A DNA stretch of 49,234 nucleotides from JBNKHG01 sp050290225. GTDB taxonomy: Bacteria > Pseudomonadota > Gammaproteobacteria > Pseudomonadales > Cellvibrionaceae. A program made the position numbers and the translations under genes. The DNA lies in contig JBNKHG010000039.1 of assembly GCA_050290225.1 (NCBI GenBank), forward strand, positions 1 through 49,234. The letters run 5' to 3'. The notes under the pieces were generated by a model that had not been told where the DNA came from, searched no databases, and saw nothing but the letters and a program-made list of their open reading frames with translations. Below are positions 9,010 through 16,928 of this stretch, in pieces (position 1 is the stretch's first letter; each line of letters opens with the position of its first letter).

Positions 9010-9417
9010 GGTACTTAAGACCCTGTTTTTATTTTCTGTAGCGATCCATGGTTTCCTGCGTTCAGCCCGCATTGGCTGAAGACGCTTGTAATTGCGGAAG
9101 TCTCCAGGCTTTCCATAAGCCAACCAGGATTCAATCATCACCCCTCAGTGAAGGTTTCTCCTGGCGTCGACGCAGCCAGCTTCGCATTTGAGTTAACGTC
9201 AAATACCCGACCGCGTGACGCAAAACCGCGCTAGTACAACACATTCACCCACTGCGGCACATAGCATGCAAGGCCGATATATTTAGCATTTCCGGCCATG
9301 CCGCAACCCCGCTTTTGTACAGTCATTCGTACGAACACGAACATAGACAACAGTTGAAATTAAGGGTGAAATCGCTACAGTCATTCATTTGAGGACAACA
9401 CTCGTCAGGAAGAACCC
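9010..9417. other. Divergent intergenic region with an 11-bp direct repeat
   Basis: 408 bases separate the FG-GAP lipoprotein (minus) from the NTR-like protein (plus). TACAGTCATTC occurs at 9318-9328 and again at 9376-9386, 58 bases apart and shortly before the plus-strand gene, so it may be an operator pair. I saw no clear promoter boxes or small genes. Confidence 0.35.
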
Positions 9418-10476
9418 ATGCAAACAACCCCGCCCCCCTACGCCGCCTTCAAACACCTTCGGTTTGTCCTCACCGTTACAGCGGGTCTTTTCGCCAATAT
9501 GATGGCCGCCAATATGGCTTTGGCTTGCAGCTGCGTCAACAGCTCTCTCCAGGAAAAATACGACGCGGCCGATCGAATTTTCGTGGGTCAAGCGGCAGAA
9601 TGCATCGAGGGCACACTCACGGCAGATGGGTCGTGTCCGACGGGAAGATGGCGACTGAGCGTCATTGAAGCGCTCAAGGGGTCTGGCGATTCTCCCGTAT
9701 TGACAGAACGCTCCTCATGTCCCCTCTGGCTCCAAATTGGCAAAAATTACTTAATCTTTATGAACAAAGGTGGAGGACCGTCGATATGCAACGGCAGCCT
9801 GGCCTTGCGCGAGCCCCCCGATTCACGAGCAAACGAACGCCTGAGGCAGCTCAGGGACTATCGTGACGGAAAAACAGAGAATCTGTATCCCCCATGGGTG
9901 TTTCAAGAGGTGGAATCAACGTGTACGCTCGGTCATACCTTTGGCAACACCAGTCTGAGATTTGCGTACAGCACCCGCGCGACGCAACCACCGGAAAACG
10001 GCATGATCGAAAAGTTCGTGGTCAAAACGCCCCTGCCAGACCACATAACTGGAGAGGGTATGCAAAAGACTGTTAATTTCTCCGCCACGTTTATGAATCA
10101 CCAGGATATCGTCCCTGCATCTACCCGAATCAAAGTGGGTGATCGGCGCTGGTCCTTCGAGACAATGGAAGTGGAGCTGAAGCTCCGTGGCTCGGAGCGG
10201 CCACTGACAATCCACAACGAATTTCTGACAGGAAGCCAAGCTTTAGATGTCTTGCAGGCGTTAACGCAGCACGACGAATTTACGCTTAGGGCGGAACGCA
10301 AAAAAAATCAGCGCGCTACAATTGGGTTTGCTCCAAAACCACTATCCCCCAACCCGCCCGCCAAGCCAATGGCATTAACGTCTTATACCATTCGGTTGCA
10401 AGAATCGGCTGAGCAGTTTCTGGATTGTGTGGACAGGGTATCGGCGCTGGAACGCGAAGCGGTATCAACTCCCTAG
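9418..10476 (+). CDS. Secreted protein with TIMP/netrin (NTR)-like N-terminal domain
   Basis: A 352-residue exported protein. A signal peptide (to about residue 36) ends in ALA just before CSC, and the mature protein begins with the CSCVNSSLQEKYDAADRIFV pattern of bacterial TIMP-like proteins (CxC start, ADxIFxG strand). WRLSVIEALKGSG and YLIFMNKGG continue the OB-like fold. The mature cysteines (for example CIEG, CPTG, CPLW, CNGS) could form the usual disulfides. Residues about 155-352 are a second domain I cannot assign. AGGAAG sits 5-6 bases before the ATG. In eukaryotes TIMPs inhibit metalloproteases; the bacterial role is unknown. It is monocistronic. Confidence 0.75.
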   Translation: MQTTPPPYAAFKHLRFVLTVTAGLFANMMAANMALACSCVNSSLQEKYDAADRIFVGQAAECIEGTLTADGSCPTGRWRLSVIEALKGSGDSPVLTERSSCPLWLQIGKNYLIFMNKGGGPSICNGSLALREPPDSRANERLRQLRDYRDGKTENLYPPWVFQEVESTCTLGHTFGNTSLRFAYSTRATQPPENGMIEKFVVKTPLPDHITGEGMQKTVNFSATFMNHQDIVPASTRIKVGDRRWSFETMEVELKLRGSERPLTIHNEFLTGSQALDVLQALTQHDEFTLRAERKKNQRATIGFAPKPLSPNPPAKPMALTSYTIRLQESAEQFLDCVDRVSALEREAVSTP

Positions 10477-10561
10477 TGGCTGCGGGATACAACTCACTTG
10501 TCGGGAAGCTTTTCAGGAAGATAGAATACGAACCAAAAGGAGGTGAAATGCCGCTACATCC

Positions 10562-11008
10562 TCAACCGTTTCTCTGAATAAAATACAAACCCAAAAACAG
10601 TAACGCAATACCAAAAGCGCGGGAAAAACTGATACCAATCCGAATACTTCCCAGCAAACCAAAGTGATCGATGATCGAAGACGCAAATAGCTGTCCAACG
10701 ATAGTCGCCGCCAACATATTGGCGACGCCGATTTTTGGCATTAGCAACAACATACCACTAACAAATATCGCCCCAAGACAGCCGGCGATATAAAGATGCC
10801 AGTCTATTGATGCCAGTTCTTGCGCACTTGGCATACTTGCCTTCGATACACCAAGAATAAGCAGGCAAACAATGGCGCCGCCGATATAGGAAACTAATGT
10901 GGCCTGAATCGGATGATGGAGCAGAGGGGCGAGTTTTGAAAGCATGGCTCCTTGCATCGGCAAAAGAGCGCCTACAGCGATGGCGGTGGCAATCAAAATC
11001 CAGCTCAT
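10562..11008 (-). CDS. DMT family transporter, YdcZ/DUF606 type
   Basis: A 148-residue integral membrane protein with five predicted helices: 1-22 (MSWILIATAIAVGALLPMQG), 35-55 (ATLVSYIGGAIVCLLILGV), 70-92 (YIAGCLGAIFVSGMLLLMP), 96-115 (GVANMLAATIVGQLFASSII) and 125-145 (SRAFGIALLFLGLYFIQ). This is the half-size layout of the DUF606 branch of the drug/metabolite transporter superfamily, which works as a homo- or heterodimer. ATG at 11008 is chosen because AAGGAAG precedes it at good spacing and the hydrophobic domain begins at once. The substrate is unknown. Confidence 0.85.
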   Translation of the reverse strand: MSWILIATAIAVGALLPMQGAMLSKLAPLLHHPIQATLVSYIGGAIVCLLILGVSKASMPSAQELASIDWHLYIAGCLGAIFVSGMLLLMPKIGVANMLAATIVGQLFASSIIDHFGLLGSIRIGISFSRAFGIALLFLGLYFIQRNG

Positions 11009-11400
11009 GAATATCTTCCTTACAGCTATAAATGTTTGAAAACTGTTTTCGGGATGGACTGATTTTGGCGGTATCTGCACATTTGATGATTGACCGCCGG
11101 GGCTTTGTTGGCACTGTCGGCTCGGTGATCTGGCGAAACAACGGGCGCTTCTACCGCAACGGTGCCCATCGGGTACTCATCGGCGCTGGACACGCCTGAT
11201 AAATCTGAATTCACGCTGAACTCCCTTACGACAAATCGGTTTATTATTAATTGGCATCAGCATCTTACTTCATCACTTTGTTTTAGCCGTTGGAATGGAA
11301 TAAGCCGCCAATGTATTTAGCAATTCGGGAAGCCTTAAACATTGTGAATTGTCTGCCGCCCTTTACTACTCTTTAACGACAAAGTCCGACAACTCAACGT
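11009..11400. other. Intergenic region with an orphan 55-codon open frame
   Basis: 392 bases between the DMT transporter and BKACE. On the plus strand 11032-11199 is open from an ATG and reads like real protein in composition (GLILAVSAHLMIDRRGFVG, then TVGSVIWRNNGRFYRNGAHR), but it has no ribosome site and I do not recognise the family. It may be a decayed gene fragment. The remainder (11200-11400) is AT-richer and shows nothing definite. Confidence 0.3.
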
Positions 11401-12294
11401 CTACTTGAAATTCTTAAGCTGCAGTAGTTCACGCGTTTCGTCGGGGCTGGCAACGGCATACCCGAGATCTTCGACAATTCTCACCGCGCGCTCCACCAAC
11501 TGTCCGTTGGTGGCGAATACCCCCCTGTCGAGGTAAAGATTGTCTTCAAGACCCACCCGCACATGTCCGCCTAACAGCATGGACTGGGCCGCCATGGGGA
11601 ACTGCATCGGCCCGAGACCGAAAGCGGTCCAGACATGCTCACCTTTCACCAGGTTGCGCATATACTGCACGGTCTCCGGAGACGCGGGCACACCCCATTT
11701 AATGCCCAACACAAACTGAAACAGGGCGGGCCCTTCGATAAAGCCTTCTTCCACGAGGCGGTTGGCGAACAAGACATCCCCCGCCTGGAAGCACTCGAAC
11801 TCGGCGCGTACATTCAGTGCGCGCATAATCCCCGCCATCTTGCGAAGGGTCGGCGGCGTGTTGAGGTAGACAAAATCGAAATCACCCGCATTCCAATTCA
11901 TCGTGGTGACATCCAGGGTCGCAATCTCGGGCAGGCAGTCTTTCAGGTGGGCGCAGCGCTCATCCGCATTGACGACATCACTCTCCGGCAATCCCCGGCT
12001 TTCATCCTCAGGATCTGGCACCAGGAACGCACCGTGTCCACAGGTCAGGTTAAGTACAATATTGGTGCCGCTCTGGCGGATGCGGTCAACCACCTCTTTA
12101 AACAGCTTTGGATCCCGGGAGGACTCGCCTGTTTCCGGGTTGCGCACGTGGATATGCACAATAGACGCACCGGCCTTGGCGGCCTCAATCGCAGCTTCCG
12201 CTATCTGGCCAGGTGTTATCGGAAATTTGGGATGTTTGGGATTGATGGGTGCACCACCGGTTAGCGCGCAGGTCAGAAATACTTTCATTTGCAT
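11401..12294 (-). CDS. BKACE family beta-keto acid cleavage enzyme (DUF849)
   Basis: A 297-residue TIM-barrel enzyme of the 3-keto-5-aminohexanoate cleavage family. The family condenses a beta-keto acid with acetyl-CoA and releases acetoacetate plus a new acyl-CoA, using zinc. Visible motifs are the metal-binding VHIHVRNPETG, TCGHG, the ECFQAGDVLFANRLVEEG segment and VRVGLEDNLYLDRG with the second-half glutamate. The length is normal for the family. ATG at 12294 has AGGAG 9 bases upstream. Known substrates of relatives include 3-dehydrocarnitine and 3-keto-5-aminohexanoate; the substrate here is undetermined. The shared 30-bp element lies upstream (12380-12409), tying it to the fatty-acid-type genes at 18-22 kb. 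Confidence 0.92.
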   Translation of the reverse strand: MQMKVFLTCALTGGAPINPKHPKFPITPGQIAEAAIEAAKAGASIVHIHVRNPETGESSRDPKLFKEVVDRIRQSGTNIVLNLTCGHGAFLVPDPEDESRGLPESDVVNADERCAHLKDCLPEIATLDVTTMNWNAGDFDFVYLNTPPTLRKMAGIMRALNVRAEFECFQAGDVLFANRLVEEGFIEGPALFQFVLGIKWGVPASPETVQYMRNLVKGEHVWTAFGLGPMQFPMAAQSMLLGGHVRVGLEDNLYLDRGVFATNGQLVERAVRIVEDLGYAVASPDETRELLQLKNFK

Positions 12295-12379
12295 ATTGTT
12301 TATCTCCTGACTCGCTTGGCGCGAGCAAGCCCAACTTGAACCAATTAAATAGCATTGTGGAAAAGACGTTGGCAAAAGC

Positions 12380-12409
12380 CCATGGTAATATCAGCCAATT
12401 TGCTTGGCG
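12380..12409 (-). promoter_or_regulatory. Putative shared operator, copy 2 (upstream of BKACE)
   Basis: The minus-strand site starts CGCCAA and ends TTACCATGG, with GC at positions 15-16 as in the other copies. It lies 86 bases before the BKACE start, in the divergent region shared with the MATE gene at 12574. Confidence 0.5.
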
Positions 12410-12573
12410 TTTAGCGCCACTAATAAGTTGTCATCTTACGCGGCGGTTAGCGTTTTTAAATTTTATGATATCCTACGGGCAACGGGATTCGGCATACTGC
12501 GTTGTCGACAGCCTTCAGGCTCAAGCCATTCTCGATCTCAATCCATTCACGCAATAAGAGCAAGTAAAACGCC

Positions 12574-14007
12574 ATGCACGGTCAAGATCTCACCCAAGGG
12601 AGCATTCCCAGGCAACTCTGGTCGCTCGCCTGGCCGATGATGCTATCGATGTTTTTTTTCTCCCTCTACAACCTCGTCGACGCCTTTTGGGTCGCGAAGC
12701 TCTCGCCCGACGCGATTGCCGCCGTTTCCATATCGCAGATTACGCTCTTCGTCATGATCTCCCTTTCCATGGGGATTTCCATTGGTTCGGCCGTACTGAC
12801 GGGAATGAATATGGGCGCTGGCAACAAAGCGGAAGCCGAGCAGGTTTTGGGGCAGGCTTATGTGCTAACCGCTATTACAGCCCTCTTTTTTACGGTGCTT
12901 GCACTTTGCTTTCGGGGCACGTTTCTTCGCTTCTCCGGTGCGCTGGGTAATGTCTTTCCGCTGGCGTTGCCCTATTACACCGTCACCGCCGCCGGCTCTG
13001 TGCTAACGTTCTTGATGATGACGACATCCACCGCGTTCAATGCGCAGGGAGACAACTTCACACCCACCAAGCTTTTCGCATTGTCCACGCTGGTGAACAC
13101 CATTCTCGATCCCCTCTTTATCTTTGGCTATGGTGCTATACCGGCCCTGGGAATCAGCGGCGCGGCCTATGCCACCCTGGTTTCACAAGCCGTGTTCCTG
13201 ATACTGGCCCTCTACGTACTCTCGGGCGATCAGATGATGGTACGCCTTCGATTCTCCAACCTTCGTTTGCAGTGGGCATCGGTCAAGCGAGTGTTCGATA
13301 TTGGCATTCCCGCCTCTATGACCCAAACTCTCAATCCGCTGGGTTTTTCTATAATGATGTCCATTGTGTCGGCGGCCTTTTTGGAAGCGGGCGCTGCGGC
13401 ATTTTCCATCGGCTTTCGTATCGAGTTTTTCGCTTTTATTCCCGCCATAGGATTCGGCTTTGGCTCCATGGCCATGATGGGCCAGAATATCGGCGCGGGT
13501 AACAGGCAGCGCATCAAAGAGGTTTTCAATACCGCTGTCTTGTACGGCGCCGGAACCGCGCTCGTTTTTGGCCTGTTAGCCTACCTTTTCGCGCCGCTCA
13601 TCATTGAGATGTTCACCACCGATACCACAGTTACCCACTATACGTTGCAATATTTTCACATCGTGCCACTCGGCTACGCGTTTTTTGCCGCGGCTTTTAT
13701 CGAGGCGAATGTCTTTCAAGGGCTGGGCCGCTCCTGGCCGGGTTTTTGGGTAACCCTCGGGCGGGTCGGCGCTACGGTGATATTAGCCCAGGTTGCTCTA
13801 TCAATGCTTTCATTGCCCATCTGGTCAGTCTGGGCTTCGATCGCACTGGGCGGTGTCGTCGCGTCGGTTTTGGGATTTGTGTGGGTGCGGTATGCACTAA
13901 TCCATGTTAAAGTGGCTGAGGTGTCGGTCGAATCCGTTGAGAACCAACTCCGATACAACTCTCGTCTGGAGGAAAGACAATCCTTGGCACCATCGGCAAA
14001 TGTGTAA
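12574..14007 (+). CDS. MATE family efflux transporter
   Basis: A 477-residue, 12-helix transporter of the multidrug and toxin extrusion family, driven by Na+ or H+ antiport. Helix 1 carries the usual SLAWPMMLSMFFFSLYNLVD signature, followed by DAFWVAKLSPDAIAAVSISQ. The second half repeats it (GIPASMTQTLNPLGFSIMMS, then GFGFGSMAMMGQNIGAGNRQ). The last 35 residues are hydrophilic. It is divergent from BKACE across a region carrying operator copy 2, so both may respond to the same regulator, for example as exporter of a pathway intermediate. The ribosome site before the ATG is weak. Confidence 0.93.
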   Translation: MHGQDLTQGSIPRQLWSLAWPMMLSMFFFSLYNLVDAFWVAKLSPDAIAAVSISQITLFVMISLSMGISIGSAVLTGMNMGAGNKAEAEQVLGQAYVLTAITALFFTVLALCFRGTFLRFSGALGNVFPLALPYYTVTAAGSVLTFLMMTTSTAFNAQGDNFTPTKLFALSTLVNTILDPLFIFGYGAIPALGISGAAYATLVSQAVFLILALYVLSGDQMMVRLRFSNLRLQWASVKRVFDIGIPASMTQTLNPLGFSIMMSIVSAAFLEAGAAAFSIGFRIEFFAFIPAIGFGFGSMAMMGQNIGAGNRQRIKEVFNTAVLYGAGTALVFGLLAYLFAPLIIEMFTTDTTVTHYTLQYFHIVPLGYAFFAAAFIEANVFQGLGRSWPGFWVTLGRVGATVILAQVALSMLSLPIWSVWASIALGGVVASVLGFVWVRYALIHVKVAEVSVESVENQLRYNSRLEERQSLAPSANV

Positions 14008-14062
14008 AGAATAGTCTACTAGGAAGCCAGCTTGTTTCAGGCGCCATGGCAGCATTTCGCGG

Positions 14063-14176
14063 CAGTACCCGGCACCGGCGGCACTGTCACACTGCAATCA
14101 GGCCCCCGCCACAAGGCCCCCATCCACCGGTAGCGTTGCACCGGTTACCCAGGCGCAGGCGCTGGATGAGAGAAAC
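14063..14176. repeat. Direct repeat, left copy: duplicated SDR 3' end
   Basis: This 114-base segment matches 16097-16210 (constant offset 2034) with only a few mismatches. It includes about 35 bases past the SDR stop codon, so the similarity goes beyond protein conservation. Together the two copies bracket the cassette-like insertion between them. Confidence 0.85.
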
Positions 14177-14265
14177 GTAAGTGCACGACAAAGCGCACCT
14201 AACATAATCCCTACGAGGTCTTCACCATCGGAAACCGCTCTACGATCTCGTCGGCTTGGCACCGT
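14098..14265 (-). pseudogene. Remnant of a second SDR gene (C-terminal end only)
   Basis: The minus strand ending in TGA at 14098 encodes LTFLSSSACAWVTGATLPVD plus GGLVAGA, almost the same C-terminus as the intact SDR at 16132 (LFLSSRASAWVTG...). Further upstream, in a shifted frame, ADEIVERFPMVK matches ADMDEIVRYIPK of the intact gene but is interrupted by stops. So this is the decayed 3' end of a paralogue, not simply a copied fragment. The rest of the 14179-14389 stretch holds nothing else I can identify. Confidence 0.65.
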
Positions 14266-14389
14266 CGAGGGGTGGGGCCTTAGACACAGATATCAGTGTG
14301 CACTTGTTCGCACATTGACGGTATTCATCGTGGATTGAATGACGCGTTCCTTGCTCGGACACCTCCGGCCACCCGATTAGCAACGTTAC

Positions 14390-14688
14390 TCAAGTACGCA
14401 AGGCTGCAAGCTTTATTCCAAATCCAATAAATATGAATCCGGTAGTCGCCTTTAGAACCTTTTGAAACGTTTGATTCCTAGCTGCTCCTACCAATTGGGA
14501 GAAAAGTAGAACCATTGCCGAAAACCATATTAAGTTGATGATGGAATGAATAAATACCAGAAAAAATGCAGACCCCACTGCATCAGATGTCTTTATAAAC
14601 TGAGGAAAGGCAGCAAGATAAAACATTGAAACTTTGGGGTTTAGTGCATTTGTGATAAAACCTTCAAGAAAGGCTTTCTTGCTATATT
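14390..14688 (-). pseudogene. LysE/RhtB family exporter, N-terminally truncated
   Basis: The frame from about 14688 encodes KKAFLEGFITNALNPKVSMF, then YLAAFPQFI and two further hydrophobic segments (FLVFIHSIINLIWFSAMVLL and VLKATTGFIFIGFGIKLAAL). This is the C-terminal half of a LysE/RhtB amino-acid exporter, including the NPK motif. The first half is absent; immediately upstream the frame is closed by TAA and the sequence switches to the methyltransferase cassette end. It is AT-rich compared with its surroundings and probably not functional. Confidence 0.75.
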
Positions 14689-14730
14689 AAAGATGAGGGT
14701 GGCGGAAATTCGATCCATGTGATTGCGCTT

Positions 14731-14738
14731 GTTAAGGC
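14731..14738 (-). other. Half of an integron attC site (R'' core) at the end of the methyltransferase cassette
   Basis: On the minus strand GCCTTAACAAGCGC overlaps the methyltransferase stop codon. Its GCCTTAAC is the exact complement of GTTAAGGC at the 5' boundary of the same cassette (15332-15339), as expected for the two ends of one integron cassette. The rest of this attC is missing, replaced by the LysE fragment. Confidence 0.5.
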
Positions 14739-15325
14739 CTGGTGGCAATTGTATAAACATGCCTTTCTGGGTATTGGTCTAGTTCAAGGTGCAAAATGGA
14801 CAAACCATTATTTAGAAGTACCTGCATATTTTCGTTAATACCAATAGAGCTGTAGTAAAATGTATCATTGTGCCACTGATCAGTATGCTCTCCTTCAGCA
14901 TTGCCAAACGTGTATATCAAAATGCCACTTTTTGCTAAGAGCTGACACAGCTTTGACACGACGGGTTTTTGCATAACCAACGGCAAGTGGAAAATGCTAT
15001 CCCATGCAACAATAAAATCGAATTTCTCTTCTGTTTCCCAGGAGCAAATATCTCGATGCAGAAATTTGTGCTCTGGGTGATTTGCGCCAGCCAATCTAAT
15101 CATTTCTTTTGACACATCGAGGCCAGTAACTGAGAAATCGCTACTTTGTAATATGCGAACAAATCTTCCACCAGTGCCACAACCTACATCGAGGGCTTTT
15201 CCACCACGCGGCGCAAATTTAACAGCTCTTTGAAACTGATTTACACCATAGGAAGACTCCACGTGTTGGTCATGCCACCACTGAGCAATTTTGTCGTATT
15301 TCGTCCCTAGTACAGATGGTTCCAT
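14732..15325 (-). CDS. Class I SAM-dependent methyltransferase (cassette-borne)
   Basis: A 197-residue Rossmann-fold methyltransferase. Motif I is ALDVGCGTGGRFVRIL, motif II VTGLDVSKEMI, motif III FLHRDICSW, and motif IV FDFIVAWDSIFHLP, as in UbiE/tellurite-resistance-like methyltransferases. The substrate cannot be inferred. The ATG is only 13 bases from a cassette boundary, with no clear Shine-Dalgarno sequence, and the stop codon overlaps a core site at 14731-14738. Both features are typical of integron gene cassettes. It is AT-richer than the flanking chromosomal genes, suggesting transfer. Confidence 0.85.
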   Translation of the reverse strand: MEPSVLGTKYDKIAQWWHDQHVESSYGVNQFQRAVKFAPRGGKALDVGCGTGGRFVRILQSSDFSVTGLDVSKEMIRLAGANHPEHKFLHRDICSWETEEKFDFIVAWDSIFHLPLVMQKPVVSKLCQLLAKSGILIYTFGNAEGEHTDQWHNDTFYYSSIGINENMQVLLNNGLSILHLELDQYPERHVYTIATRP

Positions 15326-15331
15326 TTGAGA

Positions 15332-15419
15332 GCCTTAACGTCTAGCGAACTGGCAACATAAAATTTTTCTGTTTTTCAAGCAAAATTTTATGTTGCCCTA
15401 GTTGCGCAGCTTGTTATAG
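15332..15419 (-). repeat. Integron attC-like recombination site
   Basis: An 88-base imperfect palindrome immediately after the small lipoprotein gene. The inner arms 15352-15367 and 15382-15397 are perfectly complementary over 16 bases with a 14-base loop. The outer arms are imperfect and contain core-like boxes: CTATAACAAG at one end and GACGTTAAGGC at the other. The CTATAAC box is complementary to TTATAG at 15784-15789, the other end of the same cassette. This architecture is that of an attC site. The core deviates slightly from the GTTRRRY consensus. No integron integrase is in the window. Confidence 0.7.
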
Positions 15420-15436
15420 TCGATTAGCAGCACATT

Positions 15437-15772
15437 TTATTTACGCTTTGAAGAGCAACTACCTGACCGACATATAGGTAAATAATTAATTCCTTTTCTT
15501 GGTTCGTTATCACAACCCTCATTATACACTTGCCCCATCCCATATTTTGCCCATAATTGAAATTCAGCAATATGGCGCTTATTTACAGAGGCTAACGTAC
15601 AATTCATATCATCAACTACCGCGCAATCCGTGTCTTTCTTGCAAACAAACCAGCGAGAGTCCCTTTCAGTTGGAACCTCCATATCTCCAACGTTCACAGT
15701 GACAGGTGCAACTTGGGTTTGCTGGCTACATGACTCTACTAAAAAAACTAAAGACAAAAAAATATATTTCAC
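15437..15772 (-). CDS. Small cysteine-rich lipoprotein (cassette-borne)
   Basis: A 111-residue protein with a lipoprotein signal (MKYIFLSLVFLVESC, lipid Cys15) and six later cysteines (FVCKKDTDCAVVDDMNC, EGCDNEP, PICRSGSCSS). The C-terminal basic tail is short. No family is recognised beyond resemblance to small cysteine-rich proteins often found in integron cassettes. The start is GTG, 18 bases inside the cassette boundary and without a clear ribosome site. It fills the cassette 15339-15789 together with its attC. The AT content is higher than in neighbours. Confidence 0.7.
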   Translation of the reverse strand: MKYIFLSLVFLVESCSQQTQVAPVTVNVGDMEVPTERDSRWFVCKKDTDCAVVDDMNCTLASVNKRHIAEFQLWAKYGMGQVYNEGCDNEPRKGINYLPICRSGSCSSKRK

Positions 15773-15783
15773 TAATTTTTAAT

Positions 15784-15790
15784 CTATAAC
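15784..15790 (-). other. Cassette boundary core site (5' end of the lipoprotein cassette)
   Basis: GTTATAG on the minus strand marks where the lipoprotein cassette joins upstream DNA. Its complement CTATAAC is the first box of the attC at the cassette's other end (15413-15419). The sequence upstream, 15791-15896, may be a decayed attC but I could not fold it convincingly. Confidence 0.5.
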
Positions 15791-15896
15791 AGTTTAATGG
15801 GCAGAATTTCGAATGTACAGCAACACTTTAACCCAACCCAGCGCTCTGAATTATCCAAAAATCATTACAAATTCAATACGTTAGCGCACCCTCTTG

Positions 15897-16096
15897 CTAA
15901 ACCTCGCCACGGGGAAAAGAAGCCTCCGAGCTTAACGAGACCTTGTCGGGGTCTTCCATACATTCACACGTGCGTTTTAATGTTTTCCAATTCAATAAGT
16001 TATAGCCCCGTCTCCGGCAATCGAGAGCCGACAGCTTGTGTTGCTCACGAGACACCACCTTGGATTTCTCCAAATAGTTTATTGTGACTGTATATA
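15897..16096 (-). pseudogene. 3' fragment of an unidentified gene
   Basis: The minus-strand frame ending at 15897 reads TVTINYLEKSKVVSREQHKL, then SALDCRRRGYNLLNWKTLKR and TCECMEDPDKVSLSSEASF. Its composition looks coding, but I recognise no family. It runs without a start into the duplicated SDR 3' end at 16097, exactly at the repeat boundary, so the 5' part was probably lost in the recombination that made the duplication. Confidence 0.35.
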
Positions 16097-16210
16097 CAGC
16101 ACCCGGCACCGGCGGCACTGTCACACTGCAATCAGGCCCCCGCCACAAGGCCCCCATCCACCGGTAGCGTTGCACCGGTTACCCAGGCGCTGGCGCGGGA
16201 TGACAGAAAC
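16097..16210. repeat. Direct repeat, right copy: 3' end of intact SDR
   Basis: This copy overlaps the last 79 bases of the intact SDR gene and extends 35 bases past its stop. See the left copy at 14063-14176. Confidence 0.85.
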
Positions 16211-16893
16211 AGAGCGGCTCCGGCCGCGTCTTCCGCCTGTCCGGGGCGCCCTTTGGGAATATAGCGGACGATCTCATCCATATCGGCATGGGCCATCATT
16301 TTTGTGGCGAAATAGCCCGGCGCAATGCTGTTGACGTTGATGTTGTCGGCGGCCAAACGGGACGACAGGTGTTTGGTGAGGTGAATAACGCCCGCTTTGC
16401 TGGCGGTGTAGGAATAGTTTTCCTCATGGGAGTTGCTGATACCGTTAATGGAGGAGATATTGATCACCCGCGCCGGATCCTCATCCGTGGCGGCCTTTTT
16501 CAGCAACCCGTGCAGTCGCTGAACCAGAAAAAATGGTGACTTGAGGTTCAGGTCCATCACTTTGTCCCAACCGGCTTCGGGAAACGCCTCGAACGCTTCA
16601 CCCCAGGCCGCACCGGCATTATTGACCAGGATATGCAGGCATCTCTCCCGCTCGGCGATCGCATCCGCCAGGTACTGGACACCTTCCAACGTGGAAAGAT
16701 CACAGGGCATCGCAATGCACTCCCCGAACTCCGACAGCGTTTCGGCGGTGCGCCGGCAATCCGCTTCCTTCCGGGCCGTGATATAAGTTCGCGTACCATT
16801 TTCGACATAACCCCGGGCGATCATCTCGCCAATGCCGCGGGAACCACCGGTGACAAGGGCCACTTTGTCGGCGACAGAAAACAGGTTTTTCAT
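16132..16893 (-). CDS. Short-chain dehydrogenase/reductase (SDR)
   Basis: A 253-residue classical SDR. It has the NAD(P) motif VTGGSRGIGE (13-22), the structural NNAG (about 93), the catalytic Ser in INISSINGIS and YSYTASKAG (Tyr-x-x-x-Lys), and the C-terminal GATLPVDGG. The residue after beta-2 is in TARKEADC, which suggests NADP. It probably oxidises or reduces a hydroxyacyl or other alcohol intermediate. AGGA lies 11 bases before the ATG. It follows MATE by 35 bases and acyl-CoA dehydrogenase before that, so the three likely form an operon under the 20251 operator. Its 3' end is duplicated at 14063-14176. Confidence 0.92.
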   Translation of the reverse strand: MKNLFSVADKVALVTGGSRGIGEMIARGYVENGTRTYITARKEADCRRTAETLSEFGECIAMPCDLSTLEGVQYLADAIAERERCLHILVNNAGAAWGEAFEAFPEAGWDKVMDLNLKSPFFLVQRLHGLLKKAATDEDPARVINISSINGISNSHEENYSYTASKAGVIHLTKHLSSRLAADNINVNSIAPGYFATKMMAHADMDEIVRYIPKGRPGQAEDAAGAALFLSSRASAWVTGATLPVDGGLVAGA

Positions 16894-16928
16894 TCACTTA
16901 TCCTCATACAATTTCAGCCAACACAACC

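Noticed and set aside
15791..15896. Possible further attC upstream of the lipoprotein cassette
   Set aside because: I found only weak complementarity (about 8 of 12 bases) between candidate arms.
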